DNA of 16,827 nt from an uncultured Oscillospiraceae bacterium (GCA_934659445.1 CAKUHV010000030.1:1-16827), one strand, 5' to 3'. Positions 1-9,884 are shown, counted from the first letter of the stretch. Numbers and translations are program-made. Notes: generated by a model from the letters alone, not told the origin.

Positions 1-84
1 ACCCACCCTGCGGAAAATCGACGCCATGGTCATAAAAATGCTGTATAACCGTGCGGATGTACAGGGTACAGGGCATAAAAGTGA

Positions 85-242
85 ACCGTACGCGGGACTC
101 GAACCCACCAGCTGCGCCCGGACAGCCTGCCATCTATGTGCGCCCTTGGCCCGGCGCGGGGGCTTGGCGTCCGCCTTTTCCGTTGTCCAAAACCGGCACC
201 CCGGCCTTCTCCGGGGCGCCGGACGTATTCAGTTGTATCGGT
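85..242 (-). ncRNA. Structured RNA with a tRNA-like T arm (possibly raiA-like)
   Basis: Seen on the minus strand: a closing stem pairs ACCGATAC (242-235) with GTACGGT (91-85), seven pairs with one bulged A. Directly next to its 3' half is a perfect T-arm-like hairpin (108-92) with loop TTCGAGT and a five-pair stem, the same spacing as the T arm and acceptor stem of a tRNA. Near the 5' end is a 12-pair GC-rich hairpin (222-193), and CGGAC at about 173-169 can pair with GTCCG at 123-119. The roughly 158 bases between the ends are too long for a tRNA, and no cloverleaf or CCA end is visible. It begins about 3 bases after the stop codon of the DIP1984-family gene, so it may be cut from that transcript or start within it. 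The family is not certain: raiA-type RNA of Clostridia is my best guess, from memory of its size and host range only. Confidence 0.5.
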
Positions 243-245
243 GCC

Positions 246-707
246 TTATCCCTCCAGCAGCTCGGTGGTCCAGTTCAGCTCCTGGATACGCTCCTCCAGC
301 TGACGCAGCTCTTTGGCCCCCTGATCCACCTGCTTCTGGAAGTCCTTTACCGGCACCGCGCTCCTGATCTTGATCTCTCCCACGGTGCGGCGGCTGACAG
401 TGGCGCTGGCGCAGCTGAGGAAGTTGCGCCAGATCCCCAGCTGTCCCCGGCAGCAGTCCCGCCGGGCCAGCAGATCGGAGAGGGTCTTTTCCCCCTCCGC
501 CGCCGTGCGGTCGTTGGTGCGGTTGATGGCGGAGATCAGCCGCTCCAGCTCCTGGTGGTCCGCTGCCAGCTCCCCCAGCAGCTCCCGGGGGTCCTCGGCG
601 GGCTCCTCCCCCTCCTGCACCTGAGCGTTGTTCATCAGCCGGTTCTCCAGCTCATGGATATGGGTCTGCAATTCCTTCCGTCGGGAAAGCGCTGTGGCCA
701 GTTTCAT
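246..707 (-). CDS. DIP1984-family protein (septicolysin-like)
   Basis: The 153-residue product starts MKLATALSRR and carries the family's typical blocks: a helical N-terminus, an NAQVQEGEEPAEDP segment near residues 26-39, an INRTN motif and an ARRD segment, then a C-terminal coiled-coil-like stretch ending in LLEG. Proteins of this family are small, helical and cytosolic; their function is not established, and the old label septicolysin is a name only. The start at 707 is preferred over the ATG at 713 because GGGAG lies about 8 bases before it and the family usually begins MKLA. It sits 14 bases after the SHOCT gene, so the two are probably one transcript, and the T-loop RNA follows its stop at once. 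Identification rests on recalled family sequence features. Confidence 0.8.
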   Translation of the reverse strand: MKLATALSRRKELQTHIHELENRLMNNAQVQEGEEPAEDPRELLGELAADHQELERLISAINRTNDRTAAEGEKTLSDLLARRDCCRGQLGIWRNFLSCASATVSRRTVGEIKIRSAVPVKDFQKQVDQGAKELRQLEERIQELNWTTELLEG

Positions 708-721
708 GGTCATATCTCCCT

Positions 722-1282
722 TCACTTCCCGCTGAGGATCTCCGCCCGCTTCTGGCGGTACTCCTCCTCGGTATACAGTCCGGCGTCCTTCAGGGTCTTC
801 AGCTGCTCCAGCCGCCCCTCCGGGGTGCGGGCCATGGAGCGGATGTGGTCGTGGTTCTCCTCCTCCGGGGCGGCGTCCCGGCTGTACTTTTCCGCCGCGG
901 CCCGCACGGTGCGCGCCGCCTGACTTACTGCGGGCCGGGCCTCCCACCGGGTCTGAGCCGGCCGGGGGGGAGCGGCGGGCCGCTGGGGTCTGACCGGGGG
1001 ATTGAACTTCAGAGCGGAGGGGTAGTCCTCCGGGTCGTCCTCCGCCCCCATGGTATTTTTCAGGTTCCCCGCCTTAAAGGTGGCCACCCGCCAGCCGTTC
1101 ACGGCGAAGAAGATGCCCCCCAGCACGAAGGGCAGGGCGAACAGCCCCACCACGGGCAGGACGCTCAGCCCCACAAGGGCGAAAATCGTCCCGAAGATCA
1201 TGTGGAAGATCCCCACGCCCCGGACCACAGCCTTGTCGGTTTTGGTGGGCTGGGGGGTGTATCTCTGTCTGTTCTGGGACAT
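722..1282 (-). CDS. Two-helix membrane protein with C-terminal SHOCT domain
   Basis: The 186-residue protein has a short basic N-terminus, then two hydrophobic helices packed closely (about residues 18-40 and 43-66), a Pro/Ala/Arg-rich linker (about 92-130), and a C-terminal SHOCT motif (about 157-184; RLEQLKTLKDAGLYTEEEY). SHOCT is a short domain thought to mediate oligomerisation and is often tethered to membrane segments; its partner here is unknown. An AGGAGG lies 7 bases before the ATG at 1282. It is first in a probable two-gene unit with the DIP1984-family gene. The 106-base gap upstream holds two DnaA-box-like sites (1304-1312 and 1327-1335), so DnaA could influence its expression. No enzymatic motif is visible. 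Confidence 0.8.
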   Translation of the reverse strand: MSQNRQRYTPQPTKTDKAVVRGVGIFHMIFGTIFALVGLSVLPVVGLFALPFVLGGIFFAVNGWRVATFKAGNLKNTMGAEDDPEDYPSALKFNPPVRPQRPAAPPRPAQTRWEARPAVSQAARTVRAAAEKYSRDAAPEEENHDHIRSMARTPEGRLEQLKTLKDAGLYTEEEYRQKRAEILSGK

Positions 1283-1303
1283 AAGATGCCCTCCTCTCGG
1301 TTT

Positions 1304-1335
1304 TTATCCACACAGAAAGGATTTTTTGTGGAAAA
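1304..1335. promoter_or_regulatory. Pair of DnaA boxes upstream of SHOCT gene
   Basis: TTATCCACA, a perfect consensus DnaA box, lies at 1304-1312 on the plus strand. TGTGGAAAA at 1327-1335 reads TTTTCCACA on the minus strand, one mismatch from consensus. They face each other with 14 bases between, in the gap between gyrA and the SHOCT gene and within about 55 bases of the latter's start. No convincing -10/-35 pair was recognised beside them. Confidence 0.6.
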
Positions 1336-1388
1336 GTCGGGGCGTTGTCGGGACACCCCTCTGAAGGCCCCCTTGCGATTGGGAGAGC

Positions 1389-3911
<2,523 letters not shown>

Positions 3912-3955
3912 TTATATTCTCCTTTGTTCAGGGTAGGAGGGTCGACAGATCGCCC

Positions 3956-3999
3956 CTTGTCATTGCGAGCCAGTGCGCGCACTGGCTCGCAATGACAAG
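3956..3999. repeat. Perfect 44-bp palindrome
   Basis: Two 22-base arms meet with no spacer (centre between 3977 and 3978); the left arm begins CTTGTCATTGCGAGCC. It lies about 45 bases upstream of gyrA. I recall similar CATTGCGAGCC/GGCTCGCAATG palindromes as scattered intergenic repeats in Oscillospiraceae-type genomes, but that is memory, not a search. No T-run follows on the minus strand, so it is not an ordinary terminator. Confidence 0.85.
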
Positions 4000-4036
4000 A
4001 CAGCGCTGACAGAAACCACAATAGAATCATGGGGAT

Positions 4037-4140
4037 ACGGGGGTGACCCCCCGGGAACCCATTTGAAGCACAGCGTCAGCGGGTTCAAATGGGAGCGGAC
4101 TTTGTGACAACAAGGGGGTCATAGGGGGTTTACCCCCTAT
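4037..4140. repeat. Cluster of short palindromes between gyrB and gyrA
   Basis: Three inverted repeats lie in a row: GGGGG-TGA-CCCCC (4039-4051), CCCATTTGAA...TTCAAATGGG (4058-4067 with 4084-4093), and ATAGGGGG...CCCCCTAT (4121-4140). With the 44-bp palindrome they fill most of the 256-base gap. None is followed by a T-run in the minus-strand direction. They look like pieces of repetitive intergenic elements and could pause or attenuate transcription from gyrB into gyrA. No gene is visible in the gap. Confidence 0.6.
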
Positions 4141-4167
4141 ACCAAAAAACGGGTGGGAGGGTGGGTG

Positions 4168-6108
4168 TCAAATATCCAGATTCACCACATACTTGGCGTT
4201 CTGCTCGATCCACTGCTTTCTGGGCTCCACCTGCTCCCCCATGAGGATGGTAAAGATCTGGTCGGCGGCCACGGCGTCGTCCAGGGTGATCCGGCGCAGA
4301 GAGCGCTTCTCCGGGTCCATGGTGGTCTCCCACAGCTCGTGGGGGTCCATCTCGCCCAGACCCTTAAAGCGGTTGATGTCCACCTTGGCGTTGGGGTTGT
4401 CCGCCCGCAGCTCGGCAGAGACCTTGTCCCGCTCCGGGTCGGAGTAGGCCACCCGGGTGGTCTTGCCCCGGGTGAGCTTGTACAGAGGGGGCACGGCGGA
4501 ATAGACATAGCCGTTCTCGATCAGGGGGCGCATATAGCGGAAGAAGAAGGTGAGCAGCAGGGTGCGGATGTGGCTGCCGTCCACATCGGCATCGGCCATA
4601 ATGATGATCTTGTGGTAGCGCAGCTTCTCCACGTTGAACTCCTCTCCGATGCCCGCCCCCAGGGCGGTGATCACGGGCTGGAGCTTGTCGTTGCCGTACA
4701 CCTTGTCCACCCGGGCCTTCTCCACGTTCAGCATCTTGCCCCACAGGGGGAGGATGGCCTGGAACCGGGAGTCGCGGCCCTGAATGGCGGAGCCGCCGGC
4801 GGAGTCGCCCTCGACGATGTAGATCTCGCACAGGCTGGCGTCCCGCTCGTGGCAGTCCTGCAATTTATCGGGCATCTGGCCGGACTCCAGTCCCGTCTTG
4901 CGGCGGACGGCCTCCCGGGCCTTCCGTGCGGCCTCCCGGGCGCGGTTGGCGGTGAGGGCCTTGTCCAGAATGGCCCGGCCCACCTGGGGGTTCTCCTCCA
5001 GGAAGATCTCCAACTTTTCGCTGACAATGTTGTTCACCAGGGTGCGCATTTCGCTGTTGCCCAGCTTGGCCTTGGTCTGACCCTCGAACTGGGCCTCGGT
5101 CAGCTTGACGGAGATGACCACGGTCAAACCCTCCCGGCAGTCCTCGCCGGAGATCTTCTCGTCGTCCTTCAGCAGCTTGATTTTCCGCCCATAGGTATTC
5201 AGAGCGGTGGTCAGCGCCCGGCGGAAGCCCTCCTCGTGCATGCCGCCCTCCGGCGTGTGCACATTGTTGGCAAAGGAGACCATGATCTCGTTGTACCCGT
5301 CGTTATACTGCATGGCCACCTCGGCCATGGAGTCCTCCCGGGCGCCGGACATGTAGATGACCTGTTCGTGCAGGGGCTCCTTGTTCCGGTTGATGAAGGA
5401 GACGAACTCCCGGATGCCCCCCTCATAGCACATATCGTCCTTCTGCTCCATGCCCGGGCGCAGGTCGGCGGTGCGGATGCGCAGGCCGGCATTCAGGAAG
5501 GCCTCCTCCCGCATGCGGGTGTGCAGGGTGTCGTAATTATAGACCAGAGTGTCGAACATCTCCGGGTCGGGCTTGAAGGTGACGGTGGTGCCGGTGCGGT
5601 CGGTGTCCCCCACCACGGTCATCTCCTGGGTGATCTTGCCCCGGGAGAAGCGCATCTGGTAGATCTTGCCGTTCTTGTGCACCTGTACCTCAAGCCACTC
5701 GCTCAGGGCATTCACCACCGAGGCGCCCACGCCGTGCAGCCCGCCGGACACCTTGTAGCCCCCGCCGCCGAACTTACCGCCGGCATGCAGCACGGAAAAA
5801 ACCACCTCCAGCGCCGGCCGCCCGGTCTGGGGCTGGATGTCCACGGGGATGCCCCGGCCGTTGTCCGTAACCGTGATGGTGTTTCCGGGGTTGATGGTCA
5901 CGGTGATCTCGGTGCAGTAGCCGGCCAGCGCCTCGTCGATGGAGTTGTCCACGATCTCATACACCAGGTGGTGCAGTCCGGACTCGCTGGTGGAGCCGAT
6001 ATACATGCCCGGGCGCTTGCGGACTGCCTCCAGTCCCTCCAGCACCTGGATCTCGGAGCCGCCGTAGGCGTGCTCCACCTGGGTGGAATTCAAAAGTTCT
6101 TCTGCCAT
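4168..6108 (-). CDS. gyrB: DNA gyrase subunit B
   Basis: 646 residues. ATPase subunit of gyrase; it partners GyrA in the cytosol. The GHKL ATP-binding domain has EIVDNSIDE (51-59), DNGRG (82-86) and SGGLHGVG (121-128). The transducer follows to about 390. The TOPRIM domain has EGDSAGGS (433-440), where Glu433 is the expected metal-binding acid, and DADVDG (506-511). The gyrase-type C-terminus has RFKGLGEM (580-587) and ends [22 protein letters not shown] has Trp where many GyrB have Arg, a variant I associate with Clostridia. The ATG at 6108 is chosen because [10 protein letters not shown] matches normal family starts and AAGGAG lies about 7 bases before it; reading further upstream enters hairpin-rich sequence. 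remB lies 285 bases upstream. Confidence 0.97.
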   Translation of the reverse strand: MAEELLNSTQVEHAYGGSEIQVLEGLEAVRKRPGMYIGSTSESGLHHLVYEIVDNSIDEALAGYCTEITVTINPGNTITVTDNGRGIPVDIQPQTGRPALEVVFSVLHAGGKFGGGGYKVSGGLHGVGASVVNALSEWLEVQVHKNGKIYQMRFSRGKITQEMTVVGDTDRTGTTVTFKPDPEMFDTLVYNYDTLHTRMREEAFLNAGLRIRTADLRPGMEQKDDMCYEGGIREFVSFINRNKEPLHEQVIYMSGAREDSMAEVAMQYNDGYNEIMVSFANNVHTPEGGMHEEGFRRALTTALNTYGRKIKLLKDDEKISGEDCREGLTVVISVKLTEAQFEGQTKAKLGNSEMRTLVNNIVSEKLEIFLEENPQVGRAILDKALTANRAREAARKAREAVRRKTGLESGQMPDKLQDCHERDASLCEIYIVEGDSAGGSAIQGRDSRFQAILPLWGKMLNVEKARVDKVYGNDKLQPVITALGAGIGEEFNVEKLRYHKIIIMADADVDGSHIRTLLLTFFFRYMRPLIENGYVYSAVPPLYKLTRGKTTRVAYSDPERDKVSAELRADNPNAKVDINRFKGLGEMDPHELWETTMDPEKRSLRRITLDDAVAADQIFTILMGEQVEPRKQWIEQNAKYVVNLDI

Positions 6109-6188
6109 AGTTTCTCTCCTTCGTCGTGCTGCGGCCGCCGGCCGGATTATCTTCACCCCCGGAATGGGGGAAGTCTGTAAAGTCAGTA

Positions 6189-6390
6189 TTCCAACCTCTT
6201 GTTGGAAAAGCCCTCCCGCAGGGAGTTCCGCCGCTCGCAAGTGGCGGAATAAATTTTAATCCGTCATTTCCGACGACAAGTGCGTCGGAAATGACACTTC
6301 TCGCGCGGGCCAGCCCGACTTTTTCGTAAGAAATCGAGGGCTGGTTCGCGTGCATCCTGACTCTCCAAAGTGGCTTCGCCACTTTGGAGA
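6189..6390. repeat. Series of six hairpins in the gyrB leader
   Basis: In the 285-base gap between remB and gyrB, successive inverted repeats occur: TTCCAAC/GTTGGAA (6189-6207), CTCCC/GGGAG (6213-6225), TTCCGCC/GGCGGAA (6226-6249), GTCATTTCCGACG/CGTCGGAAATGAC (6263-6295), a 15-pair stem with G-T wobbles (6302-6316 with 6338-6352), and a 13-pair stem with a 3-base loop (6362-6390) just after the remB stop. None carries a clear T-run on the minus strand. Together they form the RNA leading into gyrB. They may be repeat debris or a pausing/processing region. Confidence 0.65.
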
Positions 6391-6393
6391 TGG

Positions 6394-6654
6394 TTATTCA
6401 AAGCTGTTGCGCTCCACGCGCCCTGTCAGTGCGGCGGAGCTGAGCTGAGACAGGTAAACGGTGGTTTTTTCTCCATGGCCTGTCACCACAAAAGAACGGG
6501 GCAAGTCGTCACACGCGGAAATGACCCGGCCCTCCTCCTCCGCCCGGTCTAAAAACTCTCTGGTTTTATAGGCCCAGCTGGCGTTGTCCAGGTCGAAGAT
6601 GCCCAGAATATCGCTGTGGTGTACCATCACAGACTGTCCAAGATGCAAATACAT
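6394..6654 (-). CDS. remB: RemB-like extracellular matrix regulator
   Basis: 86 residues, close to the length of B. subtilis YaaB/RemB, and in the same place, between recF and gyrB. It begins MYLHLGQSVMVHHSDILGIFDLDN and later has SFVVTGHGEKTTVYLSQLSSAAL, matching the family's start, IFD motif and terminal LS-S-L block. RemA/RemB proteins are small DNA-binding regulators; RemB in B. subtilis promotes matrix gene expression. What it controls here cannot be read from the sequence. The ATG at 6654 has only a weak purine-rich stretch upstream (AGGCGG, about 8-10 bases before). It is separated from recF by a 306-base gap containing a MITE-like element, so it may not share the recF transcript. Confidence 0.85.
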   Translation of the reverse strand: MYLHLGQSVMVHHSDILGIFDLDNASWAYKTREFLDRAEEEGRVISACDDLPRSFVVTGHGEKTTVYLSQLSSAALTGRVERNSFE

Positions 6655-6718
6655 AGCGATACCGCCTGTTTATGGGATTGAATGCTCTTTTATTTGTTGG
6701 GAAGGATATGATTCGCCG

Positions 6719-6861
6719 GCCAAGCCTCCCTCTGACGAGGGAGGTGGCAAAACCGAAGGTTTTGACGGAGGGAGAGACCGATTCGGTGTGCCGCGTTCCT
6801 TATAAATTCTCTCCCTCAGTCAGCCTGTCGGCTGACAGCTCCCTCGTCAGAGGGAGCCAAG
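6719..6861. mobile_element. MITE-like non-coding element
   Basis: An 18-bp perfect inverted repeat CTCCCTCTGACGAGGGAG (6726-6743; complement at 6839-6856) bounds a non-coding unit, itself flanked by GCCAAG in direct orientation (6719-6724 and 6856-6861). Inside are nested stems: AAAACC/GGTTTT (6749-6763), GAGGGAGAGA/TCTCTCCCTC (6768-6777 with 6808-6817) and GTCAGCC/GGCTGAC (6819-6836). Each terminal arm is also a small hairpin. Size, terminal repeats and absence of an open frame fit a miniature inverted-repeat element moved by an enzyme encoded elsewhere. I recall similar elements in Faecalibacterium-type genomes. Whether GCCAAG is a target duplication or part of the element is unclear. Confidence 0.7.
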
Positions 6862-6880
6862 GGTATCGGCAGCATTTCGC

Positions 6881-6966
6881 CGTAGGACAAAGGCTCTGCC
6901 CTTGCCTTCCAAAGCCCCCTTGCACAAGGGGGCCTTGGCACGGGCGGCCACAGGCCGCCCCTACGG
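6881..6966. repeat. Composite palindromic repeat, copy A
   Basis: A CGTAGGACAA...TCTGCCCTTG segment (6881-6905) is followed by a CCCCCTT/AAGGGGG hairpin, then CTTGGCACGGGCGGCCACA and the hairpin GGGCGGCC-ACA-GGCCGCCC ending CTACGG. A more degenerate relative lies at 9903-9990, and parts recur at 8417-8468 and 11500-11560. It reaches the recF stop codon, so the repeat may supply the end of recF. Confidence 0.65.
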
Positions 6967-8073
6967 CTTCGCAACAAACGCCCCGTTCTTCACCTGAAAC
7001 GCTCTGCCGCCCTCTAAACCTTCCAATTTCTCCTCCTCGCAGCAGGTGATGAAAACCTGTCCCCCCTTAATGCGGTTCAGAACGAAAGATTGCCGTTTTG
7101 CGTCCAACTCTGATAAAACATCGTCCAGAAGCAGCACCGGCCACTGGCCGGTCTCCTCCTCCATGATCTCCCGCTGGGCCAGCTTCAACGACAGGGCCGC
7201 CGTGCGGGTCTGTCCCTGAGAGGCGAAGGTCTTGGCCGGTGCGCCGTTGATGGTCACCAGCAGGTCGTCCTTGTGGGGGCCGGACAGGCACTGGCGGGCA
7301 TCCAGCTCCGCCTGCCGGTGGCTCTCCTGATGCTCCAGCAGCCGGGGCAGCAGCTCCCGGGGGGTCTTCAGGGGGTCGTCCACAGTGGACACGGTGGCGT
7401 ATTCCAGCCCCAGCCGCTCCCGCGCACCGGAAAAGTCCCCGTGGATGGCGGGGGCGTTCTCCCGCAGCCGCCTGACAAAGTGGGCCCGGTAGTGGATCAG
7501 GATAGCCCCGGTCTGGGCCATGCGCAGATTGAAGTCATCCAGAGTCTGCAAAAGGGAGGGATCCTCCTGCCAGTCCCGCAGGATGCGGGTCTTGTGGTCA
7601 TACAGGCGGTTATACTCCGCCAGAGCGGCGGCATACCGGGGCCGCAGCTGGCAGATGGCGGCATCCAGAAATTTTCTTCGGGCGGCCGCCCCCTCCCGGA
7701 TCAGATACAGGTCCTCCGGGCAGAACAGCACGGTGGTCAGAATGCCGGACAGCTCCGACGCCGTTTTCAGACGCACCCCGTTGGAGCGCAGCTGCCGCCC
7801 CCGGCCCCGGAACAGATCGGCCTCCAGCGTGAAGTCCCGGCCCCGGCCCTGGATCTCCCCCTTCAGAAAGGCGGAGTCCACCCCCATCATGATCAGCTCC
7901 CGGTCGAACCGGGTGCGGTGGGACTTGGCGGAGGACAGATAGGCGATGGCCTCCAGCAGGTTGGTCTTGCCCTGGGCGTTGTCCCCGTAGATCAGGTTCA
8001 CCCGGGGGTCGAAATCGGCCTGCAGATGGACATAATTCCGGAAATAGTCCAGGGTCAATGAGCGGAGGATCAT
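6961..8073 (-). CDS. recF: DNA replication and repair protein RecF
   Basis: 370 residues, normal for the family. RecF is an ABC-type ATPase that, with RecO and RecR, loads RecA at single-strand gaps on duplex DNA. Walker A is GDNAQGKTN (30-38), the signature motif is LSGPHKDD (263-270), SQGQ lies at 285-288 and the Walker B/D-loop [11 protein letters not shown] at about 314-324. The N-terminus [14 protein letters not shown] is typical. The ATG at 8073 overlaps the yaaA stop by four bases (ATGA), so the two are translationally coupled. The last residues (NGAFVAKP) run into a repeat copy, which may have supplied the stop region. Confidence 0.97.
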   Translation of the reverse strand: MILRSLTLDYFRNYVHLQADFDPRVNLIYGDNAQGKTNLLEAIAYLSSAKSHRTRFDRELIMMGVDSAFLKGEIQGRGRDFTLEADLFRGRGRQLRSNGVRLKTASELSGILTTVLFCPEDLYLIREGAAARRKFLDAAICQLRPRYAAALAEYNRLYDHKTRILRDWQEDPSLLQTLDDFNLRMAQTGAILIHYRAHFVRRLRENAPAIHGDFSGARERLGLEYATVSTVDDPLKTPRELLPRLLEHQESHRQAELDARQCLSGPHKDDLLVTINGAPAKTFASQGQTRTAALSLKLAQREIMEEETGQWPVLLLDDVLSELDAKRQSFVLNRIKGGQVFITCCEEEKLEGLEGGRAFQVKNGAFVAKP

Positions 8074-8285
8074 GTGACCGTGAGGATCAGCTCGTTATCC
8101 AGAATGCAGCGGTCGCCGGGGCGCAGCTTTTTGCCCCGCATGGTGCAGACCTCGCCGTTGACCAGCACCCGCCCCTCCTGAATGATCAGCTTGGCGTCGC
8201 CCCCGGTCTCTACCGCGCCGGCGAACTTCAGCAGATCCTGCAGCTTGATGTATTCCGTGTGGATCTTGATCTCGTGTGTTTCCAT
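8070..8285 (-). CDS. yaaA: S4-domain RNA-binding protein YaaA (RlbA)
   Basis: 71 residues, the usual size of the small S4-like protein between dnaN and recF in Firmicutes. The S4 core is visible: [18 protein letters not shown] (about 12-29), then [16 protein letters not shown] (about 31-46), [10 protein letters not shown] and a closing strand. It is thought to bind RNA, with a role in ribosome biogenesis in B. subtilis; its exact target here is unknown. A GAGG stretch about 6 bases before the ATG acts as the ribosome site. It overlaps recF by four bases. A 258-base palindrome-filled gap separates it from dnaN. Confidence 0.92.
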   Translation of the reverse strand: METHEIKIHTEYIKLQDLLKFAGAVETGGDAKLIIQEGRVLVNGEVCTMRGKKLRPGDRCILDNELILTVT

Positions 8286-8340
8286 AAAAACCTCGATGTT
8301 GTGATTGGGCTGTAAAAGGGGGTGAGTTTCTTCTAAAGCC

Positions 8341-8492
8341 CCCCTTGATAAAGGGCCGATTCCCCCTATCAGGGGAAAATGTCCCGCAGGGACAAAAGGG
8401 GTAGGGATCAGCGGTCTCTACGAGAAATTACGGACGTTACGCGCCGTAGGGGCGGATATTATCCGCCCGCGGGCCGCCACATGGGGCGGCCC
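8341..8492. repeat. Repeat-rich dnaN-yaaA gap (copy B of dispersed family)
   Basis: This stretch contains hairpins TTCCCC/GGGGAA (8360-8377), TGTCCC-GCA-GGGACA (8380-8394), GGGCGGAT-ATT-ATCCGCCC (8450-8468) and GGGCCGCC/GGCGGCCC (8471-8492). CTACGAGAAATTACGGACGT (8419-8438) and the CGCCGTAGGG that follows closely match CTACGAGGAATCACGAACGT and CGCCGTAGGG near 11509-11541. No gene is visible in the 258-base gap (8286-8543). No T-run suitable for a dnaN terminator was found. Confidence 0.6.
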
Positions 8493-8543
8493 CTGCGAGG
8501 GACCGTACCCGTTTTATGCACCGGGCCGCCCGGGCGGGTGGAT

Positions 8544-9653
8544 TCACGTCCCCGCCTTCAGCCGCACGGGCAGCACCATATAGACGAACTTCTCCTCCCC
8601 CTCGGCGGGCAGGATCACGCAGGGGGCCACGCCGGTGGTGAACTCCATGCGCAGCTTATCCGCCGGGGCGTTCTTCACCGCGTCCATCAGGTACTTGTTG
8701 TTGAAGCCGATCTCCAGCCCCCCGCCGCTGCCCTCGATGGGGCACTGGTCGGCGGCATCGCCGATGGCGGTCTTGGTGGTGATGGACAGCTCCTCGTCCC
8801 CGAACACGCACCGCAGGGGGGACTTGAGCTTTTCGCTGATGATCAGGGACACCCGGTCCAGACTGGCCATCAGGGTGCGGCTGTCCACGGTGATGCCGAT
8901 GGTGTTGTTCCGGGGAATGGCGTTTTTATAGGGCAGGAACTCCCCCTCCAGCCGGCGGCACACCAGCAGGATGTCCCCGGCCTTGAACAGGATGTGCCGC
9001 GCGCCCTGGGTGACGGTCACGTCCCCCTCGCCGGAGCAGATCTTCTCCACCTCGCTCAGGGCGGAGCCGGGCACCACGAAGGAGAACTTATCCATGCCGT
9101 GCTTTTCCGCCACCGTCTCCTTCCGCAGGGCCAGACGGTAGCCGTCTACGGACACCACGGACAGGCTGTCCCCGTCCACATCGAAAAGGGAGCCGGTGTG
9201 CACCGGACGGCTCTCGTTGGTGCTGACGGCGAACAGGGTCTGGCCGATCATGGACCGCAGCACAGGCTGGGGCAGGGTCAGGGCGTTCTGCTGGTCTACC
9301 TCGGGCAGCTCGGGGAACTCCTCCGGATCGGTGGCCAGAATGTTGAACTCGGACAGGCCGCACTTGATGTTCACGTTATAGTTGTTGGAGACGAAGGTGA
9401 CCACATCGTCGGGCATTTTCCGCACGATCTCGGAAAACAGGCGGGCGGACAGCACCAGCGAGCCCTTCTCCCGGATCTCGGCGGGCACGGTGGCCTGAAT
9501 GCCTGTCTCCAGATTGTAGCCGGTCAGTCGCAGGGTATCGCCGGCCTCGATGAGGATACCCTCCAGCGCGGGGATGGAGCTTTTGGGCGCCACCGCCCGG
9601 GAGGCGGTGGATACCGCCGCGGAGAGCAGGGCCTTTTCGCAGGAAAATTTCAT
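8544..9653 (-). CDS. dnaN: DNA polymerase III beta sliding clamp
   Basis: 369 residues, the normal length for a beta clamp with three repeats of the clamp fold. It forms the ring dimer that tethers DNA polymerase III and binds many repair proteins. The start MKFSCEKALLSAAVSTASRA is typical of the family, as are SSIPALEGI (near 29), the MIGQTLFAVSTNESRP region and the C-terminal YMVLPVRL segment, which corresponds to the usual M-P-M/V-R-L ending. AGGAGGT lies 5 bases before the ATG at 9653. A longer reading upstream would run into the DnaA-box region and is rejected. dnaA lies 376 bases upstream, the gap being the probable origin. Confidence 0.97.
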   Translation of the reverse strand: MKFSCEKALLSAAVSTASRAVAPKSSIPALEGILIEAGDTLRLTGYNLETGIQATVPAEIREKGSLVLSARLFSEIVRKMPDDVVTFVSNNYNVNIKCGLSEFNILATDPEEFPELPEVDQQNALTLPQPVLRSMIGQTLFAVSTNESRPVHTGSLFDVDGDSLSVVSVDGYRLALRKETVAEKHGMDKFSFVVPGSALSEVEKICSGEGDVTVTQGARHILFKAGDILLVCRRLEGEFLPYKNAIPRNNTIGITVDSRTLMASLDRVSLIISEKLKSPLRCVFGDEELSITTKTAIGDAADQCPIEGSGGGLEIGFNNKYLMDAVKNAPADKLRMEFTTGVAPCVILPAEGEEKFVYMVLPVRLKAGT

Positions 9654-9700
9654 AGGGGACCTCCTTGGGTCTTTCTCTCTCAGAAGGAGGAGAGGAAAGG

Positions 9701-9884
9701 ATATTTTTTCGTAAAAGCCGTAGGGGCTGTGCAAACTGTGTAAGAATGGCGGAAAGCGCTGGGGGAGTAAGGAAAAACCGTCCACAGGGGGTGTGGAAAA
9801 GCAGAGGGCCTTTCCACAGCGGTCCACAGGGGAGATCGGACCCCTTTTTGCCCCTTTCCACATTCCACATTGTCATGTGGAAGA
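9701..9884. other. oriC: Probable oriC: DnaA-box cluster and AT-rich segment
   Basis: Between dnaA and dnaN, DnaA-box-like sites sharing TCCACA occur at 9778-9786 (CCGTCCACA), 9792-9800 (minus, TTTTCCACA), 9810-9818 (CTTTCCACA), 9820-9828 (CGGTCCACA), 9854-9862 (CTTTCCACA), 9861-9869 (CATTCCACA) and 9876-9884 (minus, TCTTCCACA), plus a weak one at 9737-9745. A short A/T run (9701-9709, ATATTTTTT) on the dnaN side is a candidate unwinding element, the side used in B. subtilis. The position and cluster are characteristic of Firmicutes oriC. Most boxes differ from the strict consensus at positions 1-3, so the functional set is a guess. Confidence 0.85.

Noticed and set aside
1..40. Start of another minus-strand gene (MTMASIFRRVG...)
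   Set aside because: Only about a dozen codons remain in the window and there is no ribosome site; not supportable.
85..170. A normal tRNA gene on the minus strand
   Set aside because: The T arm is clear, but no matching acceptor, D arm and anticodon arm are found within 75-95 bases; the matching 5' strand lies about 150 bases away.
4121..4140. Terminator for gyrB
   Set aside because: The stem is strong but no T-run follows on the minus strand.
4153..6180. 675-residue open frame opposite gyrB
   Set aside because: Antisense shadow of gyrB with low-complexity composition and no domain.
6362..6390. Rho-independent terminator of remB
   Set aside because: Good 13-pair stem, but no T-run after it on the minus strand.
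6719..6966. CRISPR array
   Set aside because: Repeats are inverted and nested, not regularly spaced direct repeats with unique spacers.
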